From assembly GCF_007970465.1 (NCBI RefSeq), contig NZ_CP042429.1:2976001-3040000 (forward strand): DNA of 64,000 bases, read 5' to 3'. Each line of letters begins with the position of its first letter. Position 1 is the stretch's first letter. The notes below the pieces were generated by a model, which saw nothing but the letters and a program-made list of their open reading frames with translations, did no database searches and was not told the origin of the DNA. Below are positions 28,829 through 38,009 of this stretch, piece by piece. Source of the stretch: Corynebacterium nuruki S6-4 (GTDB taxonomy: Bacteria > Actinomycetota > Actinomycetes > Mycobacteriales > Mycobacteriaceae). The position numbers were made by a program, and so were the translations under genes.

Positions 28829-30085
28829 CTACTCGGTGACGTTGCGGATCGCGGAGTCCATGTCGGCGGTGGCGGTGTCCACGTCCTTCTTCCCGGTGAT
28901 GGCCGCGTAGCCGTTGTCCTGCACGGCCTTCGACAGCTCGTCGTAGTTCGGGGAGACCGGGCGGGGCTTCGCGTTCTCCAGGGACTGCTTCAGCGCCGGC
29001 AGGTAGGGCTGGTCGGCGATGAGCGACTGGTCGTCGTAGATGGAGGACAGCACCGGCGGGAAGGACGCCTCAGCGAAGGACTTCTGGTTGTCCTCGTTGA
29101 TGATGAACTTCATGAAGTCCAGGGCGGTCCCCATGTGCTTGGAGTTGACGTTGATGCCGTTGTTGTAGCCGCCGAGGGTGGAGACCCCGGTGCCGTCCTT
29201 GGCGACGAGCGGCTGGACCTCGACCTTGCCCTTGGTGGCGGCACCGTCGGCCTGGGACTCGGCGTACATGTACGGCCAGTTGATGGCCATGGCCGTCTTG
29301 CCGCCGGTGAAGGACAGGTTGGTCTCCTCCTCGCTGGCGGCGGTGGAGGACGGGGCGATGGTCTTGTCCTTGTAGGCGTCCACGAGGGCCTGCAGGCCGG
29401 CCTTCGAGGCGTCCGAGGTGACGGTGGGGCGGCCGTCCTCACCGAGGATGCCGCCACCCCAGCCGTCCATGAAGTTGCCGGTGTTGATGGTGACACCCTC
29501 GTACTGCTTGAGCTGGGTGGTCAGGCAGTCCTTGTTCTCCTCGACGATGGCCTTGCAGGCCTCGACGACGTCATCCCACTTCTGCGGGGCGTCCTTGACC
29601 TGGTCGGTGTTGCGGTAGAGCAGCTGACCGTTGGTGTTCTGCGGCAGGGCGTAGAGCGTGTCGTTGTAGGTCGCGGACTGCACCGGGGCGTCCAGGATGC
29701 CGTCGGTGCTGGTCGCCAGATCGCCGGTGAGCGGGGCGAGCCAGCCGTTCGCGGCGAACTGGGCGGTCCAGATGACGTCGAGGGCCATGACGTCGTACTC
29801 GTCGGAACCGGACTGCAGCGACTTCACGAGCGTGTCGCGCTGGTCGCCCTCTTCACCGGCGAGCTCCTTGAGCGTCACCTTCTCGTCGGGGTGGTCCTTG
29901 TTCCACGCCTCGATGACCGGGGTGAGCTTGTTCGTGTCGTTCTTGCCCATCGCGAAGGTGATGGGGCCGTGGTCGGTGTTGATGTCACCGCCGGATCCGT
30001 CATCGTCGGAGGAGCAGGCGACGAGTCCGGTGGTGAGACCGGCGGCCGCGAGCGTGGCGAGCAGCTTCTTGGGCAGGGTGGCCAT
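28829..30085 (-). CDS. tusE: Trehalose-binding lipoprotein TusE
   Basis: 418 residues, family 1 extracellular solute-binding protein. The N-terminus is a lipoprotein signal peptide with lipobox LVAC, the lipidated Cys being residue 24, followed by SSDDDGSGGD. Downstream features include NTNGQLLYRNTDQVK and the conserved INWPYMYAES. The ATG at 30085 is preceded by GAAAGGGG. It is orthologous in context to mycobacterial LpqY. Confidence 0.91.
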   Translation of the reverse strand: MATLPKKLLATLAAAGLTTGLVACSSDDDGSGGDINTDHGPITFAMGKNDTNKLTPVIEAWNKDHPDEKVTLKELAGEEGDQRDTLVKSLQSGSDEYDVMALDVIWTAQFAANGWLAPLTGDLATSTDGILDAPVQSATYNDTLYALPQNTNGQLLYRNTDQVKDAPQKWDDVVEACKAIVEENKDCLTTQLKQYEGVTINTGNFMDGWGGGILGEDGRPTVTSDASKAGLQALVDAYKDKTIAPSSTAASEEETNLSFTGGKTAMAINWPYMYAESQADGAATKGKVEVQPLVAKDGTGVSTLGGYNNGINVNSKHMGTALDFMKFIINEDNQKSFAEASFPPVLSSIYDDQSLIADQPYLPALKQSLENAKPRPVSPNYDELSKAVQDNGYAAITGKKDVDTATADMDSAIRNVTE

Positions 30086-30160
30086 GGGATGACCCCTTTC
30101 AGTGGGCGGGAACCTCTGTCGACGTCGCCGGGGGCACTCGCTCCCCGGGTCCTTCGGGAC

Positions 30161-30208
30161 AGTGTAGTGACCCCGGCGGACAGACGGGGGCATTGGTGAC
30201 GGTTCACC
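30161..30208 (-). promoter_or_regulatory. Putative tusE promoter and operator dyad
   Basis: In the 169-bp gap between tusK and tusE, TACACT (30166-30161, minus strand) could be a -10. About 30 bp upstream lies a perfect dyad, GGTGA-CGGT-TCACC (30195-30208), placed like an operator. The -35 is not obvious. Confidence 0.35.
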
Positions 30209-30254
30209 GGAGTTCCGGACGCCCGTTTCGGGGGTGTGGAGGGGTGGCCGCAGC

Positions 30255-31334
30255 TCAGGCGGGCGCGACCGCCTGCCCGTCGGCGTCGAAGAAGTACAGC
30301 CGCGCCCCCTCACTGAGCGTGAAGGTCACCGACCCGCCGACCGGCGGCAGCGTCCCCGGGTGGTCCTGGGTCCGGGCCGTGACCTGGCCGTAGGGCGTGT
30401 CGGCGTAGACGTTCGCGTCCGCCCCGAGCTCCTCGACGAGGGTGACGGTGCCGGTGAGACCGGGGGCAGCTCCACCTGCGGCCTCGCCGGGGGTGACGGT
30501 GAGGTGCTCCGGGCGGACGCCGACCCGCACCGCGCCGGCCGGGCCGGTCACACCCAGCTCGGGGACGGTCCCGGCCGTGCCGTCGGGGGTGTCGAGCAGG
30601 TTCATCGCGGGGGAGCCGATGAAGCCGGCGACGAAGTCGTTGACCGGGTCGGTGTACAGGTTCTGCGGCGTGTCCACCTGCTGCAGCTCGCCGTCCTTGA
30701 GCACCGCGACCCGGTGCCCCATCGTCATCGCCTCGACCTGGTCGTGGGTGACGTACACGGTGGTGACGTCGAGGTTCTTCTGCAGCGTGACGATCTGCGC
30801 ACGGGTCTGGACGCGCAGCTTGGCGTCCAGGTTGGACAGCGGCTCGTCCATGAGGAAGACCTTCGGCTCCCGGACGATCGCCCGGCCCATCGCCACCCGC
30901 TGCCGCTGGCCGCCGGAGAGGTCCTTCGGCTTGCGGTCGAGGAACTCGGTGAGCCCCAGCAGTTCGGCGGCGTGGTCGACCCGCTCGGCGATCTCCGCCT
31001 TCGGCCGCTTCTTGATGGACAGCGCGAAGCCCATGTTCTCCCGCACCGTCATGTGGGGGTAGAGGGCGTAGTCCTGGAAGACCATGGCGATGTCCCGGTC
31101 GCCGGGTTCGGTGCCGGTGACGTCGCGGCCGCCGATGGAGATCGTGCCCGCCGCCGTCGGCTCCAGTCCGGCCAGTGCCCGCAGGATGGTGGACTTGCCG
31201 CAGCCCGACGGGCCCACGAGCACGAGGAACTCCCCGGCGGCGATGTCGAGGGAGAGGTCCTTGACCGTCGGGGCGTCCGCACCCGGGTAGCGGATCTGTA
31301 CGTGATCGAAGACGACGTCAGCCTTGGTTGCCAT
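30255..31334 (-). CDS. tusK: Trehalose ABC transporter ATPase TusK
   Basis: 359 residues, MalK/UgpC/MsmK-type ATPase. Walker A GPSGCGKST, signature LSGGQRQRVAMGRAI, Walker B VFLMDEPLSNLDAKL and the switch His in VYVTHDQVEAMTMG are present. A C-terminal regulatory OB-like domain with VGVRPEHLTV follows. It is the most upstream gene of the tus cluster and divergent from the histidine kinase gene. Confidence 0.93.
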   Translation of the reverse strand: MATKADVVFDHVQIRYPGADAPTVKDLSLDIAAGEFLVLVGPSGCGKSTILRALAGLEPTAAGTISIGGRDVTGTEPGDRDIAMVFQDYALYPHMTVRENMGFALSIKKRPKAEIAERVDHAAELLGLTEFLDRKPKDLSGGQRQRVAMGRAIVREPKVFLMDEPLSNLDAKLRVQTRAQIVTLQKNLDVTTVYVTHDQVEAMTMGHRVAVLKDGELQQVDTPQNLYTDPVNDFVAGFIGSPAMNLLDTPDGTAGTVPELGVTGPAGAVRVGVRPEHLTVTPGEAAGGAAPGLTGTVTLVEELGADANVYADTPYGQVTARTQDHPGTLPPVGGSVTFTLSEGARLYFFDADGQAVAPA

Positions 31335-31396
31335 GGTGGAGGATCATACCGCAGGCTGATCCCGCCCCGCGGGCATGCGCCGTAAGGTGGGGCGCT

Positions 31397-32662
31397 GTGA
31401 CTGAGTCCCCGGTGGTGCAGGCGGGCCCGGGTCCCTTCTGGCGGGACCGCGGGTTCTGGGTGCAGGCTGTCATCCAGTCCGCCCTGTTCCTCTTCTTCGG
31501 GGCGGTGGACCTGGCGAGCCGCGTCAACGTCGACGACCATAGCGACCACACCGTCACCGCACTGCTGCTCATCGCCGGGTACGGCATCACCTTCGTCGGT
31601 CTGCTGCTGCAGCGCCGGCGGCCGGAACCCGGTCTCGCCGTCGTGGCGGTGGGGCTGGTGACCGTCGCGGCGAGCCTGTCGGGCATCTATGTACTGGCGG
31701 CGGGCATCGTCGGCTACGAGGCGTGGTTCATCTCCGGGTTCATCCGGTTGCGCCGTCGACTGTGGCTGGGCGTCCTGCTCGTCGGTGCGGTGACGACGGC
31801 GGTGCTTGCCGTGCTCTCCCCGGTCAAGGGCATCGGCTGGGGCGGAGCGCAGGGTGCGGAGGAGCTCTACGGGGTGGCGCCGACTGTCCGGGAGACCGCG
31901 GTGGCCCTGACGGTCCTGACGGTGCTCATCCTGGTCTCCGTCGCCCTGTGCTGGCAGCTCGGCCTGGGCGTCCGGCACCAGCACGAGCGCATCGAGAACC
32001 TCGCCGCCCGCGCCGAACTCGCCGCTGTCGCCGAGCGCAACCGCATCGCCCGCGAGATGCACGACATCGTCGCCCATTCCCTCACCGCCGTCATCGCCCA
32101 GGCCGACGGTGGCCGCTATGCGGGGAAGAAGCACCCGGAGAAGGCCATCGAGGCACTCGACACGATCAGCTCCACCGGTCGGGAGGCGCTGGCGCAGATG
32201 CGGCAGCTGCTCAGCGTGCTGCGGGAGGACGACTACCGGGACGTCGGCGCGGCGCCGGGTGTCAGCGGGGTGCCGGCGCTGGTGGCGGACGCCCGCCGCT
32301 CCGGGCTGCGGGTCTCCTCGGAGACCGTCGGGACGCCGCGGGAGATCTCCGCCACCGTCGGCCTCACCGTGTACCGCACGGTGCAGGAATGTCTGACCAA
32401 CGTGCTCAAACACGCGGGCCGGGTGGAGACGGCGCTGGTGCTCGACTGGTCGGTGCCCGGAGCTCTCACCATCCGGGTCGACAATGCCCCCGGCACCGGA
32501 CTGGTGGACGCTGCCTCCCCGGCCGGCAGTGTCGGCGGACCCGGTGGCCAGGGGCTCGCCGGCCTGTCCGAACGGGCCCGGATCCACGGCGGGTCCGCCA
32601 CCTGGGGACCGTCGGAGGTCTGGCCGGGCGGGTGGCGGGTGACGGTTATGCTGGCGGTATGA
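31397..32662 (+). CDS. NarL-type sensor histidine kinase
   Basis: About 421 residues. Five or so membrane spans in the first ~160 residues, a linker helix, then the HisKA_3 dimerisation motif AERNRIAREMHDIVAHSL with phospho-acceptor His near residue 222. The HATPase region includes TVYRTVQECLTNVLKHAG and GQGLAGLSERARIHGG. The GTG at 31397 is preceded by AAGGTGG. It overlaps the response regulator gene (ATGA). The gene is divergent from tusK; the signal is unknown. Confidence 0.9.
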   Translation: MTESPVVQAGPGPFWRDRGFWVQAVIQSALFLFFGAVDLASRVNVDDHSDHTVTALLLIAGYGITFVGLLLQRRRPEPGLAVVAVGLVTVAASLSGIYVLAAGIVGYEAWFISGFIRLRRRLWLGVLLVGAVTTAVLAVLSPVKGIGWGGAQGAEELYGVAPTVRETAVALTVLTVLILVSVALCWQLGLGVRHQHERIENLAARAELAAVAERNRIAREMHDIVAHSLTAVIAQADGGRYAGKKHPEKAIEALDTISSTGREALAQMRQLLSVLREDDYRDVGAAPGVSGVPALVADARRSGLRVSSETVGTPREISATVGLTVYRTVQECLTNVLKHAGRVETALVLDWSVPGALTIRVDNAPGTGLVDAASPAGSVGGPGGQGLAGLSERARIHGGSATWGPSEVWPGGWRVTVMLAV

Positions 32663-33381
32663 CCGGACACATCACCGTCGCCCTGGCCGACGACCAGCAG
32701 CTGGTCCGCGCCGGGTTCGCCATGGTGCTCGACTCGCAGGACGACATCGACGTGGTCTGGCAGGCCGCCGACGGGGCGGAGGCGGTACGGTCCGCCGCGC
32801 AGCAGCCGGTGGACATCATCCTCATGGACGTGCAGATGCCGACCCTCGACGGGATCGCGGCGACCCGGCAGATCGTGGACGCCGGGGTGACCGGCCCCGG
32901 TGGGGAACCGACCCGGGTGGTGGTGCTCACCACCTTCGACAACGACGAGTACGTGATGAACTCCATCGCCGCCGGGGCCAGTGGTTTCCTGCTCAAGGAC
33001 GCCGACCCGGAGGAACTCATCGACGCGGTCCGGACGGTGGGGGAGGCCTCGGCGGTGATCTCGCCGAAGGCGACGGCGCGGCTGCTGCGGCAGGTGCGGG
33101 AGAGCGGCCCTGTTCCCGCGGCACCTGTCGTACCGGGGCCCGATGATGATCTCGGACTGGTCGATCCGTTGACCCCGCGGGAGCGGGAGATCCTGGTGCT
33201 CATGGCGACCGGGTCCTCGAACCAGGAGATCGCTGCGCGACTGTTCGTCTCCCTGCCGACGGTGAAGACGCACGTCGGTAGGGTACTGGCGAAGACCGGC
33301 TCGCGGGACCGGGTCCACGCGGTGCTCTTCGCCTTCCGGTGCGGGCTGGTGGATCCGGGGTCGGTGCTGGACGGGGAGTAG
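32659..33381 (+). CDS. NarL/LuxR-type response regulator
   Basis: 240 residues. Receiver domain with acidic pocket ADDQQ, phospho-acceptor Asp57 in IILMDVQMP and Lys in FLLKDADP. A LuxR-type helix-turn-helix lies at about 175-240 (LTPREREILVLMATGSSNQE, then IAARLFVSLPTVKTHVGRVL). It is coupled with the kinase by an ATGA overlap. An alternative upstream start would lie inside the kinase gene and is rejected. Confidence 0.93.
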   Translation: MTGHITVALADDQQLVRAGFAMVLDSQDDIDVVWQAADGAEAVRSAAQQPVDIILMDVQMPTLDGIAATRQIVDAGVTGPGGEPTRVVVLTTFDNDEYVMNSIAAGASGFLLKDADPEELIDAVRTVGEASAVISPKATARLLRQVRESGPVPAAPVVPGPDDDLGLVDPLTPREREILVLMATGSSNQEIAARLFVSLPTVKTHVGRVLAKTGSRDRVHAVLFAFRCGLVDPGSVLDGE

Positions 33382-33780
33382 CGGGCTGCGTGGCGGGCCT
33401 GTACATCGGCCGGGACGGCCCGGGGAGTTACACGGGGGGGTGATATCCGGGGTGGGAGAAGTCGATGGGTGAGGGCGGTTCCGGAGGGGTTCTGAACAGG
33501 AAAGACATGTGAAGATATGCATTTTTGAAAGATGGGAACGGAAATTAATGATGTGTCACATATGTGCATTTATTGCATAACGACGTATTTTCTCTGCTAT
33601 CTTCCCTCGGGTGTCTACCTGTAGTCCACACTCCAGGTAGTCCGTTGACGATTCAAGAAGAAACCGACAGTGCCGCTGACCTGCGTATGCGGCTGGTCAG
33701 TGGCGCGCATAGCCGACAGGACCCTCACGACCGTGGGCACGCACCCCTTGAACAACACCGGAGTGACCCTGAGAGCGGGG
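33382..33780 (+). other. Intergenic region leading into the accessory island
   Basis: No gene is firmly supported here. The middle part (about 33500-33610) is conspicuously AT-rich against the GC-rich surroundings. It contains the dyad TGCAT..ATTGCA and a candidate promoter (33573-33603). From 33670 the frame of the porin gene is open and could give an N-terminal extension, but the signal peptide favours the start at 33781. Confidence 0.5.
33573..33603 (+). promoter_or_regulatory. Candidate promoter of the porin-toxin operon
   Basis: TTGCAT (33573-33578) and TATCTT (33598-33603, with TG just upstream) are separated by 19 bp, slightly long but with an extended -10. It is the only good promoter-like pair before the porin gene and lies in the AT-rich patch. 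Confidence 0.4.
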
Positions 33781-34590
33781 GTGAGCAGCACCGGTACCGG
33801 GAGGCACCGTGCTGTCTCCCACACCCGTCGTGGGGCAGCTGTGGTGATCGGCACTCTGGGCGTCTCCGGTATCGGCGCCTCCACTGCCACCGGTGCCGGC
33901 GCGGACATCGTGGACTACCTGCCGTGGCCGGCCCAGGTGTCCGGTGGGGAGGTCACCCTGGGTGACCGGGAGGAGTCCCGTACCACCGCCGACGGGTGGG
34001 TGCTGCATGCAGGGAAGACCAACGAGTCGCTGTACCTTTCCCCGGCGTTGGACGGTGGCCTGTCCACCGGGGAGTTCTTCGGCACCCTCGACGGGCGGGT
34101 GTGGATCGACGGGGACGGGGCCCCGGAACTGACCGGCGCGTTCTTCGAGACGGGATACCAGATCGGCTGCGGTGTGGATATCGCCGGTGGCGTGTCGGCG
34201 CAGGCCGGCTTCACCCAGGGGGTCGCACCGCACGCCGATGCGGGCATCACCGGTGGACCGAGTGCGAATGTCGCACTGCCGGACATCGCGGGGATGCAGG
34301 CCGGGGCAGATGCCACCGCGACGATGCAGGCGGGGGTCGACGGGAAGGCGGAGGCGGACCAGAACTTCACCGCGCAGCTGAACCCGGGGTCGGTCACCGA
34401 TGTGCCGCTGGTGTCCCAGCCGCTCGATCCGGAGTTCAAGCGGGCTGCCGCCGGGTTCACCGGTGCGCACCTGCAGATCAACGGATGCCTGGGGCCGGTG
34501 AGCGTCCGCTCCTATGTCACGGTCACCTCCACGTCACCGACGTCGACTGATGCGGTCAGTGTCTACGGCGACGCCCGCCGGGTCCGCTGA
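33781..34590 (+). CDS. MspA-family outer-membrane porin
   Basis: About 269 residues from a GTG at 33781. A Sec signal peptide (basic n-region, hydrophobic AAVVIGTLGVSGIGAS, cleavage near GAGA/DIV) precedes the MspA-type body. Hallmarks are ADGWVLHAGKTNES, the GYQIGCGVDI strand and the C-terminal GAHLQINGCLGPVSVRSYV with TVTSTS...DAVSVYGD. The mature part is longer than classical MspA because of an Ala/Gly-rich middle insert (about residues 155-210). MspA forms octameric channels through the mycomembrane. The start is uncertain; the frame is open from 33670. Three genes follow it in one run on the same strand. Confidence 0.85.
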   Translation: MSSTGTGRHRAVSHTRRGAAVVIGTLGVSGIGASTATGAGADIVDYLPWPAQVSGGEVTLGDREESRTTADGWVLHAGKTNESLYLSPALDGGLSTGEFFGTLDGRVWIDGDGAPELTGAFFETGYQIGCGVDIAGGVSAQAGFTQGVAPHADAGITGGPSANVALPDIAGMQAGADATATMQAGVDGKAEADQNFTAQLNPGSVTDVPLVSQPLDPEFKRAAAGFTGAHLQINGCLGPVSVRSYVTVTSTSPTSTDAVSVYGDARRVR

Positions 34591-34646
34591 CCATTCCGCT
34601 TTGTCGACATCTCGTCGACATTTCTTCTGCCTGGAGGTTGAACTAC

Positions 34647-34973
34647 ATGCTCTCTCATTCTTCCCGTGCACGTCGGTGGCTGACCCGGGGTGCGGTGGCC
34701 ACCGCCGGCATCGGTATCGTCGCCGGGGCGCTGGCCCCGGCGGCCTCGGCCGCGAACAGCTCCACCATCCCCACCGGCAGTCGTTTTGACTGCCGGGTGT
34801 ACGACGACCTGGTCGCCGGCCCCCTGCGAGCCGGAGAGACCTTCGGCGACTGCCGGCTTCCCGCCGGAGCATTCGTCGCAGGAGGCCCGGGGACCGCGGA
34901 CTCCTACTCACTCGGTCAGGTCTTTCTGCCTGACGGCGCCAGCTATTCCGCCTGGATCGACAAGGTCTGGTGA
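34647..34973 (+). CDS. Small secreted protein
   Basis: 108 residues. Signal peptide with Arg-rich n-region (SSRARRWLTRG), hydrophobic core and AASAA cleavage site near residue 38. The mature ~70 residues contain two Cys (FDCRVYDD and GDCRLPAG) that could form a disulfide, and end in WIDKVW. GGAGG lies nine bases before the ATG. No family was recognised. It lies between the porin and a two-TM protein in the same run, so an export or assembly partner role is possible. Confidence 0.8.
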   Translation: MLSHSSRARRWLTRGAVATAGIGIVAGALAPAASAANSSTIPTGSRFDCRVYDDLVAGPLRAGETFGDCRLPAGAFVAGGPGTADSYSLGQVFLPDGASYSAWIDKVW

Positions 34974-35362
34974 GCGGCACAATGACAACGTCAACAACGT
35001 CAACGGCAACGACAGCAACAACACCGGTCACCCGTCCCGCGGACCAGGATGACCAGTCTCCTGCCCGGGTCGATCCCGCTCCTGAGTCCGCCGATTCCGC
35101 GGTGGGGGTGCCGGTCGCCAAGATCATCGTCGGAGTGTGCATCGTCCTGGCCGGACTGTGGTGGTCCTGGCAGCGCTTCGCCACACTCGGCCATGGCGAG
35201 TACGTGTACACCATGTTCGGCTACATGCTGGTGATGATGCTCGGTGGTGGACTGCTGGCCAACGGGGTGATCACCATCGTCAAGCAGATCCGCGACGGCA
35301 TCACCGGTGGCAAAGAAGATACTGCGTCCGAAGCATCCGGACCCCGGGAAGGCACTCGGTGA
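34970..35362 (+). CDS. Two-TM membrane protein of the porin operon
   Basis: 130 residues. The GTG start overlaps the previous TGA (GTGA). A Thr-rich N-terminus (about residues 3-25) is followed by acidic sequence, then two membrane segments (VAKIIVGVCIVLAGLWWSW and MFGYMLVMMLGGGLLANGVI) and a charged tail. An ATG at 34982 is an alternative start. No homologue was recognised. Its own TGA overlaps the GTG of the large secreted protein gene, so the two are likely translated in a fixed ratio. Confidence 0.78.
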   Translation: MSGTMTTSTTSTATTATTPVTRPADQDDQSPARVDPAPESADSAVGVPVAKIIVGVCIVLAGLWWSWQRFATLGHGEYVYTMFGYMLVMMLGGGLLANGVITIVKQIRDGITGGKEDTASEASGPREGTR

Positions 35363-37535
35363 ACGGCACAGCACCCCTGAGGTTCCGACTGGCCGCGGGT
35401 GCGGCCATCGCAGCGTTCGGGCTCCTGGCACTCGCCGGGGTGGTCGGCGTGCTGACCGCCCCGGAGACGTCCGCGCAGGAGGCCCCGGAGTGGGTCACCG
35501 AAACCCCCGAGCAGCGGTGCGCAAGGCAGACTGCTGAATGGGACGCCTCCATGGAGGCCGCGTGGCGGGCCGCTCATCCCGGTCAGGAACCCGGTCCGGG
35601 TGCCTGGCCGCCGTACATCTGCGTCGACGTGCCTACCCCCGATGTCCCGGTACCGCCTGTGCCGCCGGTCGGTGGTGGATCGGTGACGGTCGGTAACCCG
35701 CCGGGGCGTGAACACCAGTGGGACATCCGCGGCGATGAACCCAGCGAGTACCGGCAGGACATGCGCCTGGGATCCGCCCGCGACCACCGCACTGCACCGC
35801 AGGCCGGTACGACCGCAACGTCCGGTCGCAGGGCCGGTGATTCCGCCCGATCCAATGTTCCTCTGCCGTCGGGGTGGTCGACGACCGCCACCGACAGTGA
35901 GGGCAACCCCCGTGACGTGCGGGTGGTGGACACCGAGGACGGTGTCCTGGTCGTTGATCCGGAGGGTCGGGCGACCGGTGATGTTCTGGTCACTGATCCG
36001 GACACCGGTGAGTCCCGGCTGGAACACCGTGACGGTGTGAGTGGCCATGAGATCGGCGCGCCCGAGGACAGGGAGAATAGCGGCGGCGGGTCTGGTGGTC
36101 CGGCAGAACCGCGTGCAGACAATTCAGCCGGTGCGGCGGCCGCCGGTGGCGACGAAACGGGTGACATTGATCCGGCAGTGCCGGTGGGTGTCGCCGGTGC
36201 GCTGGCCGGCGGGTTCGTCGCGGTCCGGGGTAACCGGGGATTCCGTAATGGTCGGGGTGGCTCCGGTCGCTCTCAGCCTGGCACTCTGCCTGGCTTGGAT
36301 GCTGCCCCGCGGGTGACGATCAGTCATCTCACCGGTGCCGAGCAGACCATCTTCGCGCTGCTGTCGCCGGCGTCTGACCACACCCAGGAGTTCGACCTGA
36401 ACATCCCCGAGGGCGGACACGCTGAGATCCGACCTGACGGTGGCGTTGATGTCCTTGATGCTGACGGCACTCTGGTGCGTCAGGTCGCTCCGCCATGGGC
36501 GTTCGATGCCCGGGGTATCCCGCAGCCCACGTGGTTCACGATCGATCCGGAGACCGGGAACCTTGTCCAGCACGTTGCCCCGCTGGAGGGGGCGCTGTAC
36601 CCGATCATTGCAGACCCGGCGGAAGAGATCGGGTATGAGAAACCCTCAGACGGCAGTGGTGCTCCCCCCCCGCTGCTCCCGACGGCTTCGAGTATGTGCC
36701 GAATGATGTGTGCACACCTGACTATCCTTACGGCTACTGGAGTTTGCAGGAGAGACAAAAAGAGGAGTCTCCGTCGGACTATGTGGGTTCCGAAGAGCAA
36801 CGGCAAGACAATAATGCTCTTGCGGCTGCTTCGACAGGAAACAACAATCCTGCTGACATCAGGGCGCAGCAAGAAGCTGACGAGGTAAGGGCGGCGGAAG
36901 CTCAGGCTCTGATTGCGGATGGAGAAGCGGGCTACAATCGGCTCGACGGCAAGGAGGAAAATGGTACTAATGCGGCTCCAATCATAGGATATGAAAACAC
37001 TTCCGATGGTGCGGGGGCCCCACCCGATGCGCCTGAAGGGTACGAATATGTTCCTCGGGATATCTGTACCGCAGAGTATCCTAACGGTTTTTGGGAGCTG
37101 CAGGAAGAGACTCTGGATTCGGATGCGGAGCCTGGATACCCCCAGATTCCAGGTGAGTCGACTCTTGCCAACAGTGGAGTGGACGGAGCTGCCTCGACCC
37201 TCAATCAGAGCCAGGAGGTGACGGAGTATGGCAATCACGCCAAACCCCATGTTCCAAGCACCGCGGAAAATCTAATTTCTGATGCAGGTCGGATAGCTAA
37301 GCTCGTTGGCATTGCAGCGGCTGGGTACAATATTGTGACAGCTGATAATCCTGCAGAACAGGCATCCAAGGAAGCAGGTGGAGCTATTGGAGGGACTGCT
37401 GGTGCAGCGATTTTGGGAACAGTTGGAGCAGCGGGAGGTCCCGTCGGTGCGGCTCTGCTTGGCGGCGCTGGAGCTGTCGTGGGTGACTGGGCTGGACAGC
37501 ACGTGGGAGGATGGGTTCACGGGATTTTCTCGTGA
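35359..37535 (+). CDS. Large secreted polymorphic-toxin-like protein, frameshifted at a C8 tract
   Basis: GTG start overlapping the previous TGA. Signal peptide (cleavage near TSA/QE, residue 39), Pro-rich segment, a stretch with VVDTEDGVLVVDPEGRATG, then an actinobacterial pre-toxin boundary (TWFTIDPETGNLVQHV...ALYPIIADP) near residue 420. After it base composition shifts to AT-rich. The frame breaks at C8 (36664-36671). As read, the product is 509 residues, ending at 36888. With six Cs the frame continues to 37535 (724 residues) and restores GAPPAAPDGFEYVP, matching a second copy of the same ~43-residue repeat (GAPPDAPEGYEYVP). The C-terminus is glycine-rich and hydrophobic, suggesting a membrane-active effector. 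The toxin role is inference. Confidence 0.72.
36628..37116 (+). repeat. Two ~43-residue coding repeats around the toxin boundary
   Basis: Copy 1 (36628-36757) and copy 2 (about 36984-37116) encode IGYE..SDG.GAPP..P.G.EYVP.D.CT.EYP.G.W.LQE. The DNA of copy 2 has diverged from copy 1 but the protein pattern is kept. The copies sit directly after the PIIADP boundary, where cassette exchange would be expected. Confidence 0.75.
36664..36671 (+). repeat. C8 homopolymer in secreted-protein gene
   Basis: Eight consecutive C residues between GCT and GCTGCTCCC. Six or nine would join the two coding halves in frame; eight does not. This is either a phase-variation tract, a fixed mutation or a sequencing error. 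Confidence 0.85.
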
Positions 37536-37547
37536 AGATGGAATCCC

Positions 37548-38009
37548 ATGATTCTCGGCATTATATTGTTTTCCTTAGCACTATTGATTTCTATCATCGC
37601 GTCCAGTGGACTTGACGGCTTTGGGTTTTGGACCGGATTATTGTGGAACGCGTGTGCCATTCTTGGAACGGCTGCGATAGTGTCAATCCGTCCTGAAGTC
37701 GACGAATATGTTCAATTAATTGTTATCCTCCTATCCCTGTCTGTAATATGTTTTCTGGCGAACTACAGGATGCATGGATCTTGGCATAGATTTATCGTTG
37801 ACTGGTGTACGGTGCCGATGTATGTCACTATTCTTACACTGAAGATACTTGGCATAATGGTCGGGGGTGACACCAAAAAAGGACTTAGGCATTGGGAGAC
37901 TTGTTTGTTTGAAATTGTAACTTACAAGCCAAAAGTCTCAAAGTCCGCAGCCCGATGGGGTATCCATCCGTTGAAGGAACGGAAACAAAATAAGGATCAA
38001 AATGAATGA
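37548..38009 (+). CDS. Four-TM membrane protein, candidate immunity protein
   Basis: 153 residues in AT-rich DNA, beginning 12 bases after the end of the toxin-like gene. Three or four hydrophobic segments (MILGIILFSLALLISIIASS at the N-terminus; the others around residues 28-46, 57-73 and 85-104) are followed by a basic cytoplasmic-type tail (PLKERKQNKDQNE). No family was recognised. Position directly after the C-terminal effector region and the membrane topology fit an immunity protein against a membrane-active toxin; this is inference. It overlaps the next gene by eight bases. Confidence 0.65.
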   Translation: MILGIILFSLALLISIIASSGLDGFGFWTGLLWNACAILGTAAIVSIRPEVDEYVQLIVILLSLSVICFLANYRMHGSWHRFIVDWCTVPMYVTILTLKILGIMVGGDTKKGLRHWETCLFEIVTYKPKVSKSAARWGIHPLKERKQNKDQNE

